A stretch of DNA of 64,000 bases from Paragyromitra xinjiangensis. Taxonomy: Eukaryota; Ascomycota; Pezizomycetes; Pezizales; Discinaceae. The notes beneath the pieces were generated by a model. That model made no database searches. It was not told where the DNA came from and saw only the letters and a program-made list of their open reading frames with translations. Both the position numbers and the translations under genes were made by a program. This document shows, piece by piece, positions 31,045-41,066 of this stretch. Position 1 is the first letter of the stretch, and each line of letters opens with the position of its first letter. The DNA lies in NCBI GenBank assembly GCA_038503065.1, contig JBCAMK010000001.1, forward strand, positions 2,976,001 to 3,040,000, given 5' to 3'.

Positions 31045-32912
31045 TGTAACGGACCCACAAGGCTGTTACATGCGAAAGGTAGAATAGACCCGGGCAGACG
31101 GAGAGGTACAAGGACCAGCATGAGTGGAGTAGCTACCACATGCTAGGGAACACCAGTACCCCGCTGACCTGGTGGTTAGGAACATCAAGAGGTGTTAAGG
31201 CTGATGGGCCTGTAGCAGATCCCCGATGACATCAAACACTAAGAGATGTGGTTGAGTTCCTAATCCACCTATGCATGCCCCACCAGCTATGGCTGACATC
31301 AGTAAAAATAATTAACACCTCCAGGAGCATGGGCATGTCTCCCGGGGAGGCAATCTCCTCCAGGTGCTCCATGTGCTCCCAGGGCGCCTGGAGGCACGAG
31401 CGCCTGACCTGCATCTCCTGGAGGATATGGCTTCCTCCGAGATATGCTGTATCCTCCATAAGCCAAAGGCACGATGCTGAGCCTCCATCCCACTCCTGGA
31501 CCTCAACACCACTGCAAGAGACTCCCTGAATCGCAGACTATTGGATCTCGCTTAGGGACTTAGAAGAATTTCTTTCAACTCCCTGTTGCTGCCCCAACCC
31601 ACCCACGCCGCCCACCCCTATTCACCCACCCCCTTTTAACCCCCTTTGCTACACCCATGCCTTCTCCCCTCCAACTCCTTTATCAACGCATTTTGTACAG
31701 TAGCTAACTCTGAATAGGCCCGTCAATCCCCTTGCTGAATCAACTGCTTCCGAGCCTCCGAATCCACTGCTGAATTGACTCCTGAATTGACTCCTGAATA
31801 GACTCCGAATTGACTGCTGAATAGACTGCTGAATAGACTCCGAATTGACTCCCGAATCCTGCTGAATTAACTGCTGGATTGACTCCTGAATAGACTCCAA
31901 ATAGGCTGTTTCCGAGCCTCCAAATCCACTGCTGAATTGACTGCTGAATAGACTCCGAATCGACTCCCAAATCCTGCTGAATTGACCGCTGAATAGACTC
32001 CTGAATAGACTCCGAATCGGCTGTTTCTAAGCCTTCGAATCTACTGCCGAATTGACTCCTGGATTGACTCCTGAATAGACTCCGAATTGACTCCGAATCC
32101 TGCTGAATTGACTACTGAATTGACTCCTGAATAGACTCTGAATCGGCTGTTTCTAAGCTTCCAAATCCTGCTGAATTGACTGCAGAATTGACTGCAGAAT
32201 AGACTGAATCCTGTGCTTTCCTGCCTCTGAATAGGCACTTTCCGAGCCTCCAAATCCTACTAAACTGACTCCTGAATAGACTCCGAATCCACTGCTGAAT
32301 AGACTCCAGAATAGACTCCGAATTGACTCCCGAACCTCCTCCCGAGCAGCCTCCGAAGCAGTAGCTTGCTTGCCTCCGAATCCTGCCAAATAGACTCCTT
32401 AATAGACTCCGAATCCACTGCTGAATTGGCTGCTGAATATACTCCAAATCCCGTGCTTTCCTGCCTCCAAATTGACTCCAGGGCAAGCTCAGCAGCAGGC
32501 TCGGAATGGGAGGAGTAGGATGAGTAAGATGCAGCGGGGCAAGCGGGAGGATGCGGGGACTCGTTCGATGTATATAGATTCATTAGATAGTCAATAATTA
32601 GTCAAAATAATTTTCAAAACCTGAGTGACAGCGTGACATCAGTGAATTGAGTAGGGTAACAAGTATAACTTATGCTTCTCCACAGCTCTCCATGGCATGT
32701 TAGGAGCGCCTATATTGATCTCCTAGAGTCTCCCGAAGTGCTTGCTGGCTCCTCCCAGTGCCTCCCAAAGGAGGTTGGTCACCATTCACTCCTCCAGGAG
32801 GCACATTTTTTCCAGGAGTCTCCAGCGCCTCCCGAGCCTCCCGAGCCTCCTGGAGCTGAGGGAGGAAATAATTATTTTTGCTGATGTGTAACAGCCTTGT
32901 GGGTCCATTACA
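31045..32912 (+). repeat. 3' LTR of gypsy-2, interrupted by D2
   Basis: The LTR starts TGTAACGGACCCACAAGG at 31,045 and ends CTTGTGGGTCCATTACA at 32,912. D2 occupies 31,297-32,886. The first and last 26 bp of the LTR are inverted copies of each other with one mismatch, much longer than the usual TG..CA ends. Without D2 the LTR is about 278 bp. The 5' LTR and the front half of gypsy-2 are not in the window. Confidence 0.7.
31297..32886 (+). mobile_element. CATCAG-family element D2
   Basis: A 1,590-bp element in the same orientation as D1, starting CATCAGTAAAAATAATTAAC and ending TAATTATTTTTGCTGATG. Its left 330 bp are close to identical to D1; the satellite (31,730-32,470) is longer and differently ordered. 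The flanks GA and TG do not match, so either the duplication has mutated or one end has been exchanged. It lies within the gypsy-2 LTR, close to the end. Confidence 0.85.
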
Positions 32913-34307
32913 TATGGTAGAGGCAACGAATCAATCAATTGACTGAGGCTGCGGAAGCTCAGGCTGCACAATGCTCCAGCCTCCTGGCGCTCAGCTGCAG
33001 CTCAGCTTTGACCACCCATGCCCGGATGTGGCATTAATCAAAATCCAGCGGGTTCTGCCCATCGAATTTTGCTAAGTCCCTGGAAACTCGGGACTTAGCA
33101 AAATTCACCTTGCCTCCCCATGCACTTAGCGATTTTCAAAAATCTCCAGGTTGCTTAGTCATCGCTTAGTAGTCGCCATGCCGTTGCCAAAGCAACACCT
33201 AATAAGACACCAATCTCCACCTCTCCTGTCCTTCCTACTATTGCTTCCTCCTATTCCCTCCCACCCATCCACTATTCACTCCCACCCATCCCCTACCTCG
33301 CTATACCACTGACATCGTGACATTTAGGTTCGAAGTAACAAGCTCTGCTTGCAAAGAACCTCTCAGGTAACGTCTTGATTCCGTTTATTTGACTCCCGTT
33401 GATATGCCTCCTAGACTTGCTTCGATCCGCTGCTTCTGCTTCCTCTGCTTCCGCCTAAGCGAGCTCTAGATGCTGGTCAATTCGCTGTCTGTACCATATG
33501 GTCAATTCGTTGCCTGAGCTTCCGCCGCCTCCTGGAGGTCGTCGATCCGCTGCCTGAACTTCCTCCGCCTCCGCCATATGGTCAATTCGCTGCTGCAGCC
33601 TCCGCTGCCTCCGCCATATGGTCAATTCGCTGCCTGAGCTTCCGCTGCCTCAGTCAATTGATCGATTCGCTGCTGCAGCCTCTGCTGCCTGAGCTTCCTC
33701 CACCCCAGCCAATTGGTCAATTCGCTGCTGCAGCCTCCTCTGCCTCCGCCATATGGTCAATTTGCTGCCTGAGCTTCCACCCCCTCCGCTAATTGATCGA
33801 TTCGCTGCTGCAGCCTCTGCAGCCTCCGCCATATGGTCGACCTGCTGCCTAAACTTCCTGAGCTTCCGCTGCCTGAGCTTCCGCCGCCTCCGCCAGGTCG
33901 TCGATTCGATGCTCAACCCCCCCTACCCATAGAGTACGAAGAACAGATACATGTACATATAGAACTATATATAGATTCATAGAAATAATAGAACAATTGT
34001 AAACAAGCATATGGTGCCAGGCCAGGTGAAAACTCCCAAACTAGACCATAGGGCGACCTGCTGAAAATGTGATTTTGTGGGCGCACTGCTCTCCCCCCGC
34101 TGTCCTCCAGACGCTCGTCAACCCTCCATGGTCGCCCAGAGAATAGCCTCCTGAACCTAGGGCACCCCCATGCCGACCTCTGGTAAGCTGTCGCCCAGAC
34201 GTGAAGAGCAAATTTTACAGCCTGAGGGAGGGCTATATTCCCCCCAGACTGCCTGGGGCGCCTGATGCATTGGGCGGACCGGGCGACAATCCGTTTTTTT
34301 GCTGATG
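32913..34307 (+). mobile_element. CATCAG-family element C3 (rearranged left end)
   Basis: The right end is complete: TGTACATATAGAACTATATA near 33,952, then CGACAATCCGTTTTTTTGCTGATG ending at 34,307, matching C1. The CTTAGCAAAATTC motif (33,105) and CCATATGG array (33,490-33,900) are present. The left end lacks CATCAG: a short piece of C in reverse orientation (32,913-32,960) abuts the body, where the gypsy-2 LTR joins. Confidence 0.7.
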
Positions 34308-34735
34308 TCAGCAGGAAACATATAAACCGAAGCAAGATGTACTTAAGAGTTTCTTTGCAAGCAGAGTTTAGTACTTCGAGCCTAAAAGTCATGATGTTCA
34401 CAAAGTCCTATGGTACAGCGAGATTGAGAATGGGTGGGAGGGAATAGGGGGAAGCAATAGAAGGAAAAATGGGAAGGAATAGGGGGAGGTAGAGATTGCT
34501 GTCTTACTAGGCATTGCTTTGGCGACGACTAAGCGACGGCTTGGCAACTACAAAGTGATGACTAAGCGACCTCAAGATTTTTGAAAATCCCTAAGTGCCT
34601 GGAAGGTGAGTGAAGTGAATTTTGCTAAGTCCCGAGTTCTCAGGGACTAAGCAAAATCGGAAAATTTGCTAAGTACTCAGGCTGCCCCCCAGCGTTGCCG
34701 GATGGCAGGAGGTCGCTTGAAAGCGCTGCAGGCAG
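34308..34735 (-). mobile_element. Remnant of an A/C-type CATCAG element
   Basis: Between the right end of C3 and the left end of C4 lie about 430 bp resembling the arm of A2 and C2 after the array: CTTTGCAAGCAGAG, TACAGCGAGATTGAGAATGG, GGCGACGACTAAGCGACGG and GTCCCGAGTTCTCAGGGACT. It has no terminal motif of its own, so it is probably the older copy into which C3 and C4 inserted. Confidence 0.55.
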
Positions 34736-36522
34736 CATCAGCAAAAAAACGGATTTTCACCCGGTCCGCCCAATGCATCAGGCACCCCAGGTGGCCTGAG
34801 CAGAATATAGCCCTCCCTCAGACTGTAAATTTTGTCCTTCAAGTCTGGGCGACAGCTTACTAGAGGTTGGCATAGGGGCGCCCTAGGTTAAGGAGGCTAT
34901 TCTCTGGGCAACCACGGAGGGTTGATGAGCGTCTGGAGGACAGTGGGGGGAGAGCAGTGCGCCCACAGAATCACATTTTCAGCAGGTCACCCTGTGGTCC
35001 AGTTTGAATGCTTTTGCCCATATTCTTGTTTACAATTGTTCTATTATTTCTATATAGCTCTATATGTACATGTATCTGTTCTTCGTATCCTAGGGGTAGG
35101 GGGGAGTAGAGGCTCCTGCAGCGGAAGCTACAGCAGTGAATTGACCATATGGCAGAGGCAGCGGAGGCTGCAGAAGCAAATTGATCAATTGACTGAGGCG
35201 GTGGAAGCTCAGGCAGCGGATCGACCATGTGGCGGAGGCAGCAGAGGCTGCTGCAGCGAATCGATCAATTGACTGAGGCAACGAAAGCTCAGGCAGCAGA
35301 TCGACGACCTCCACGAGGCGTCGGAAGCTCAGGCAGCAAATCAACCATATGACGCAGGCAGCGAATTGATCAGCATATTGAGCTCGCTTATGCGGAAGCA
35401 GAGGAAGCTGAAGCAGCGAATCAAATTGAGTCTAGGAGACATATCAGCGGGAGTCACATAAACGGAATCAAGACGTTACCTGGGAGGTTCTTTGCAAGCA
35501 GAGCTCGTTATTTCAAACCTAAATGTCATGATATCAGCGGTACAGCGAGATTGAGAATGGGTGGAAGGGAATAGGGGATGGGTGGGAGAATAAGGGATGG
35601 GTGGGAGGGAATAGAGGGAAGCAATAGTAGGAAGGACGGAGATTGGTGTCTTATTAGGCATTGCTTTGGCGATGGCATGGCGACTACTAATTAATGACCA
35701 AGCAACCTGGAGATTTTTGAAAATCGCTAAGTGTCTGGGTGAATTTTGCTAAGTCCCGAAATTCCTGGGATTTAGCAAAATTTGATGGGTAGAGCCTGCT
35801 GGATTTCGCTAAGTGCCACATCTGGGCGTGGGTGGTCACAGCTGAGCTGCAGCCGAGCGCCAGGAGGCTGGAGCGTTGCGCAGCCTGCTGTCACGAATCT
35901 TGAACAAGCACTTGTGTCTTGTCTATCATGTCATGAAAAGAACTAATGGAGGGAGAAACTAGGTCATGTATTGCGTCATGAAGATCATGACGAGGGGACG
36001 CGCAATGTATTACCCAGTTGGATTTCTTATGACATCATGTACTGAGTCATGACTACGCAATAGCTTGCGTAGGCATTACATCATAGCTAATGAACGCGTC
36101 AGGGACTACGCAATGGTATTGCGTAGAAGGAAGTACAAAAGTCATGTATCGACCTCTATATAAGAGAGATCGAGTAGATAGTTAGTTTAGTTCTGTACGC
36201 AATCTTCTAAGTTATAAATCGAAGTCCTTACTCAACTACGACAACACTTATAGAATGTCTACACTAAAGACAACGACAAAGTGAGTTGAAACACGAGGAT
36301 CGATTGACGCTCGAGTAACAAATACCATGTTACGGAACTGTCATATTCTTGACTTAATGTCGTGCAACGATCGTGAGCGGCATGGTCGTTACACCTGCGC
36401 CTGCACAGGCCAGCACAAGAGCCAGGTTGCCTGGGTTGTAGGGAAGGCCACGAACGCAGCGGGTGGAATATGGCCTTCCAGAAAACAAGAAAGTGTTGGG
36501 GTGACTTTTTTTTTTGCTGATG
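34736..36522 (-). mobile_element. CATCAG-family element C4 carrying a solo LTR
   Basis: Orientation is as C2. It starts CATCAGCAAAAAAACGG and ends TTTTTTTTTGCTGATG. It contains the TGTACATGTATCTG motif (35,065), a shorter CCATATGG array (35,110-35,390), GCTAAGTCCCGAAATTC (35,748) and the TGGAATATGGCCTTCC segment near the right end. A 505-bp solo LTR is inserted at 35,889-36,393; without it C4 is about 1.28 kb. The flanks AG and CA do not match. Confidence 0.8.
35889..36393 (+). repeat. Solo LTR
   Basis: The sequence starts TGTCACGAATCTTG and ends GTCGTTACA, with a perfect 5-bp duplication CCTGC on each side (35,884-35,888 and 36,394-36,398), typical of LTR retrotransposons. It contains a TATATAAG box (36,157-36,164), and ATCATG or GTCATGA boxes recur in the upstream part. 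It has no internal coding region, so it is what remains after recombination between two LTRs. It is unrelated to the gypsy-2 LTR; its TGTCAC start resembles the presumed gypsy-1 LTR only at the ends. Confidence 0.85.
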
Positions 36523-37608
36523 CACCAAAACAGTTCCCGCACAACACTAAATTCTCATCCTCTCATTGAGTATTGTGAACAAGCAAGTTTTTCTGCACAA
36601 ACAAATTTTATTTATATTAAGTTTCTGTGAGCTACTTTGAATCTTGACTATTTAATTTCTTTTTACACACATTCGCACGGTCGCGCTCCATAGTCCTTGT
36701 CTATAGGAGAGCTTTCATGACACATGCATGTATCATTCAAATATTGTCTTGCATTGTTCACTTTGGGTGTGTGTTGCTATTGTCTTGGGGGATGAGGGTA
36801 CCCAAAAGTACTGCAACAAAAGCGTGGGCATGGGAAAGGTTTTCTCATCACAACTAATTAGTTTTACAATGTACAACAAAAAAGATAAAAAAACTCTATT
36901 GACAGGGCTCTGTAGCTAATCTAGGTGCTAGAATCTTCCTTGTAAACTCTGGGGAGCCAATAGTAGTCCTAAATCTCAAATCTAACGTTTTTCAATCTTT
37001 TTTACTGTTCACTGTATAGCTCCTCATGCCTGCCCTGAGCACTCTAGCATGTATGTGCATAAAAGAAAGAAGGTGTGGAAATTGAAAGTTCAAGGTACTC
37101 TAACACAAAAATAGTGCAAAGAAGCACTACTCTGATAAAGTAGCTTCAACCAATTGTATTCCTTTCTTTTTAAAATTGTGGTCGTTTAGTGACAGGACAC
37201 ATGTGAAAACACACCAAAATCACACTTTTACATACCATTTGTTCAACCACTCAACACTTGAGATAATTTCTATCCTCAAGAATCAGATAGATTTTTCTCT
37301 GACATTTTCAAATATGTAATTCTTGCTTTAATTGATTGCATTTTATAAGTGCACTGTTCTTGTAACCAGGCTGAGGTTAGTTGCATCGCCAAATCCTCAC
37401 CAAAACTCAGTAAAAATCAGCTTTTTTGAGGGTTCTCTAGCTTTCATTGATGGCCATTCATGAAAAAAATGGAATTTTGGGATGGGAAAGCTATTAGGAT
37501 AAATTCTAGAAGCACTTTGACCTTCCTATAGACTTATGAGATTATTAGAATTTTCCTTCATAATTAAGTAGTTGACTGAAAAGGTGCTGTTAATGTTTTG
37601 GTGTGTTT
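36523..37608. mobile_element. Old repeat J, left arm
   Basis: This is AT-rich, gene-free DNA. The stretch 36,901-37,208 (GGGCTCTGTAGC...ATCTAGGTGCTAGAATCTTC...GTGACAGGACACA) is matched in inverted orientation, in shortened form, by 40,343-40,475. The two arms enclose about 3 kb that includes element I. At about 36,793 a motif, GAGGGTACCCAAAAGTACTG...GGGCATGGGAAAGGTT, recurs in the TIR element at 44,769-45,186. This is probably a decayed inverted-repeat transposon into which I inserted. Confidence 0.5.
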
Positions 37609-38129
37609 TCATCAGCAAAAAATTCGTTCCTCCACAGAGGTCAGAGCGTTGGTCACGCCTCGGCTGCCTCGCTGTGCCTCGCTGGAAATTTCATGATCTT
37701 GTTTCCCCTCGCTGACCTCGCTGCAACTTTAGGAGCACTCCCGTCCTCGCTGGCCTTGGCAGAGATCAGGATCATGACCTTCGTCCTCTGCAGAGATCAG
37801 CATGACGTTCTTCGTCCTCGCTGGCCTTGGTAAAGATCAGGATGACGTTCTGTGTCCTCGTAGAGACAGCGCTCGGCTCAGGCCTTGGTAGAGGGTCAAT
37901 TGGGGCAGGAATTCGGCCGCTGCTTCTAGGGCTCTGAATAGTGGAAATACGCTTGATTCGCTATCTCTATATCTATTGAACAATAGCTATGTAAAGAATT
38001 CGCTATCTACAAGTCACTCTAGGACAATATTTATGTACAGGCTTCTTCATTCATATGCACCAATGTCCCAATCACTATCCACATCGACAGCGAGCCCAGA
38101 ACGCAGACAGTGGATCCAGCAGTTAGGCT

Positions 38130-38500
38130 AGCCTAGAGACAGCAATAGGAAGTCAGCAAATTGAGCAGCTAGGCGCGCCTGGAGGAGTCAGCGAATTCAG
38201 CAGCTAGGCGCGCCTGGAGGCAGCAATAGGAAGTCAGCGAATTGAGCAGCTAGCTGGGCCTGGAGGCAGCAATAGGAAGTCAGCAAATTCAGCAGCTAGG
38301 CGCGCCTGGAGGCAGCAATAGGAAGTCAGCAAATTAAGCAGCTAGCCGAGCCTGGAGGCAGCAATAGGAAGTCAGCGAATTCAGCAGCTAGGCACACCTG
38401 GAGGCGGCAATAGGAAGTCAGCGAATTGAGCAGCTAGCCGAGCCTGGAGAAGTCAGCGAATTCAGCAGCTAGGTGCGCCTCCAGGCAAATAGTAGGAAAT
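38130..38500. repeat. 46-bp tandem array in I, left arm
   Basis: The unit is GTCAGCGAATTCAGCAGCTA then GGCGCGCCTGGAGGCAGCAATAGGAA; successive GTCAGC starts at 38,233, 38,279 and 38,325 are exactly 46 bp apart. Some units lack the CAGCAATAGGAA part. Confidence 0.85.
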
Positions 38501-38760
38501 CCAGCAAATTTGGCTGCTAGGCAGGCTCAGGAGGGATCATGGAAGTGGAGGAACAGCGGAGGGTAGGCAAGTCGACCCGAATACCTGTAAATAACACGTG
38601 TTAGCAAGTGATCAGCCCAAGACTTAGAGGAGACCTAGGAAAGCAGAAGATCGCGAGATTTGCAACAGGCGGAGGAGGGAGAAGGGGGAGAGGTTGCCTA
38701 AATCAGGATATGGATGTTTGCTTAGGCCGGGTAAATCCGCTTATTAAGCCTGGCTGAAAG

Positions 38761-39007
38761 CATCAGCAAAAAAAAAAAGTGGCACCCAGTGCCTCTGAAA
38801 GAATGTGGCCTTCCAGAAGATCAGGGTGCACTGGGTGCCAAAATGATACTGGGTGCCAAAAATATTGTTACCGGATTAGGCTGAATGATAACATACTAAA
38901 AGTGAAAAATTGCACCTGGTACTTCTGAAGGAATGTGGCCTTCCAGAAGATCAGGATGCACCTGAAGACCAAAACGCACTGGGTGACAATTAATTTTTTT
39001 GCTGATG
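38761..39007 (-). mobile_element. 247-bp CATCAG-family element H3
   Basis: Third copy of H, in reverse orientation and again exactly 247 bp, with perfect AG flanks (38,759-38,760 and 39,008-39,009). It lies near the centre of element I and is therefore younger than it. CATCAG and CTGATG ends are unmutated, unlike H2. Confidence 0.92.
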
Positions 39008-39359
39008 AGGGAACCATATTTTCTTCGCAATGCACTTCAACATTTATTTTGGCTGTGTTCTCCATACATTTGAGATGCTGATTTGCATAAAGAATAAATC
39101 ATAGTTCGGCGCAAAACGAGTGATTTGGTGTGGCTCGATTCCGCTTATCCGGCTGTTAAGCTCGCCTCTTGGCGCAAATTTCCCCTGTTCCCAACCTCCT
39201 TCCAACCTCTTGCCCCTATCCTCCTGCCACTTCACGATCTTCAGCTTTCCTAGGTCTGCTCCAAGTCTTGGGCTGATCACTTGCTAAGACGCGTTATTTA
39301 CAGGTATTCGGGTCGACTCGTCTACCCTCCACTGTTCCTCCACTTCCTCAATCCCTCCT

Positions 39360-39835
39360 GAGCCTGCCTAGCAGCCAAATTCGCTGGATTTCCTACTATT
39401 TGCCTGGAGGCACACCTAGCTGCTGAATTCGCTGACTTCTCCAGGCTCGGCTAGCTGCTCAATTCGCTGACTTCCTATTGCCGCCTCCAGGTGTGCCTAG
39501 CTGCTGAATTCGCTGACTTCCTATTGCTGCCTCCAGGCTCGGCTAGCTGCTCAATTCACTGACTTCCTATTGCTGCCTCCAAGCGCGCCCAGCTGCTGAA
39601 TTTGCTGACTTCCTATTGCTGTCTCCAGGCTCGCCTAGCTGCTGAATTTGCTGACTTCCTATTGCTTCCTCCAGGCTCGGCTAGCTGCTCAATTTGCTGA
39701 CTTCCTATTGCCGCCTCCAGGCGTGCCTAGCTGCTGAATTCGCTGACTTCCTATTGCTGCCTCCAGGCGCGCCTAGCTGTTGAATTCGTTGACTTCCTAT
39801 TGCTGTCTCCAGGCTCGCCTAGCTGCTGGATCCAC
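39360..39835. repeat. 46-bp tandem array in I, right arm (inverted)
   Basis: Units read GCCTAGCTGCTGAATTCGCT then GACTTCCTATTGCTGCCTCCAG, the complement of the left-arm array. The array is longer here (about ten units), so the arms are not exact copies and have gained or lost units independently. Confidence 0.85.
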
Positions 39836-40340
39836 TGTCTGAGTTCTGGGCTCGGTGTCGGTGTGGATAGTGATTGGGACATTGGTGCATATGAATGAAG
39901 AAGCCTGTACATAAATATTGTCCTAGAGTGACTTGTAGATAGCGAATTCTGTACATAGATATTGTTCAATAGATATAGATATAGCGAATTAAGCGTATTT
40001 CCACTACTCGGAGCCCTAGAGGCAGCAGCCGATGAGTGACTGAATTCCTGCGTGACGTGACCCTCCAGCGAGACCACAGCTGAATGCTGTCTCTCTAGAG
40101 ACGAAGAACGTCGTCCTGATCTCAGCCGAGGACGAAGAATGTGATCCTGATTTCTGCCGAGGACGAAGAACGTGGTCCTGATTTCTGCCGAGGATGAGGG
40201 TCGTGGTGCTGCTCCTCGGTGGAGGTCAGAATCTTGCTCATGTCTCGGCAGAGATCAGGATCTTGCTCATGCCTCTGCAATTCATAAGTTTCCTCGGTGG
40301 CCTCGGTGGCCTCCACAGAGGAATGAATTTTTTGCTGATG

Positions 40341-40612
40341 TTTGCTTGTGTCCTGTCACCAGATGACCGCCATTTTATGCACATTAATGTAGAGTACAGT
40401 GAACAGCAAAAAAAATCAAGAACCATTATTGGCTCCCCAGAAGATTCTAGCACCTAGATTGACCACAGAGCCCTAGGCTCGTTCCCATCCCCCTGTCAGT
40501 ACCTGCGCCGTTGAAAAGTCTTTGTGTTACATGCAGAATAACTGCTAGTTATTGGGGTTTAACTACATGCCATCCATCACGTGACATGAAGACTTTTCAG
40601 CGGCAGCATGAG
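40341..40612. mobile_element. Old repeat J, right arm
   Basis: 40,343-40,475 is the inverted, shortened counterpart of 36,901-37,208 (TGTCCTGTCACC, GCACATTAATGTA, GAAGATTCTAGCACCTAGATT). The GCACATTAATGTA box also appears at 48,830, which hints at another remnant there. The last 130 bp up to element K contain nothing I can place. Confidence 0.5.
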
Positions 40613-41050
40613 TACCGTAAAAACTCGAAAAATTGGGTAGTGCACTTTCCTGAATCTAGCTTAAATTGGTTTAGAAATGACCTGAGGTTGGCTTAGACAC
40701 GCCACTTGATCTCCAAAAAATTCCTTTACGGGTTAGTGGTGAGGTTAATACAGGGTGGCACGGCCGGATGGTGGATACTGTCGGATGGCGGACAGGGGCT
40801 AGGCTTGGCAAGGACTATTGAGAGGGTACTGATTTTCAGTACCTTTCTTATAGTCCTGTACCCTCTCAATAGTCCGTATATTGCTTTTAGAAATAAGTAC
40901 AAAAAATCAGTACCCTACCCATAGTCCTGTACCCTCTCAATAGTCCTTGCCAAGCCTAACCCCTGTCCGCCATCCGACCGTATTCACCATCCGGCCGTGC
41001 CACCCTGTACCCCTGTAAGACGCTACCCAATTTTTTGAGTTTTTACGGTA
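40613..41050. mobile_element. Palindromic MITE K with TA target site
   Basis: The ends CCGTAAAAACTCGAAAAATT and its inverted counterpart AATTTTTTGAGTTTTTACGG are bordered by TA on both sides (40,613-40,614 and 41,049-41,050). A second inverted pair, GGTGGCACGGCCGGATGGTG and CACCATCCGGCCGTGCCACC, lies further in, with CTATTGAGAGGGTAC near the centre. It is non-coding. The 2-bp TA and CCGTA ends suggest a Tc1/mariner-type MITE. A diverged end of the same kind occurs at 46,594. Confidence 0.8.
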
Positions 41051-41066
41051 GTTTCTTGAAAATCTG

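Larger units (their letters stand above)
37609..40340. mobile_element. CATCAG-family element I (2.7 kb, palindromic)
   Basis: The ends CATCAGCAAAAAATTCGTTC and (inverted) CATCAGCAAAAAATTCATTC are followed by a CCTCCACAGAGG or CCTCTGTGGAGG hairpin. The flanks are TT (37,607-37,608) and TT (40,341-40,342). The left half (37,890-38,590) and right half (39,300-40,035) are near inverted copies, each with a 46-bp tandem array, the TGTACA..AATATTG motif and a GCTATGTAAAGAATTCGC-type stretch, so the whole element could fold into one long hairpin. Element H3 sits in the middle. No transposase is found. Confidence 0.85.

Noticed and set aside
31295..32888. A 2-bp target duplication for D2
   Set aside because: The flanks are GA and TG; they do not match and I did not force a fit. 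The same applies to C4 (AG/CA) and H2 (CG/TA).
38130..38500. Regular 46-bp repeats that could suggest a CRISPR array
   Set aside because: The units are contiguous with no unique spacers, they are mirrored in the right arm of element I, and the DNA is eukaryotic.
40404..40414. AGCAAAAAAAATC near 40,404 as another CATCAG-type end
   Set aside because: The preceding bases are GAAC, not CATC, and the stretch is explained as part of the right arm of repeat J.
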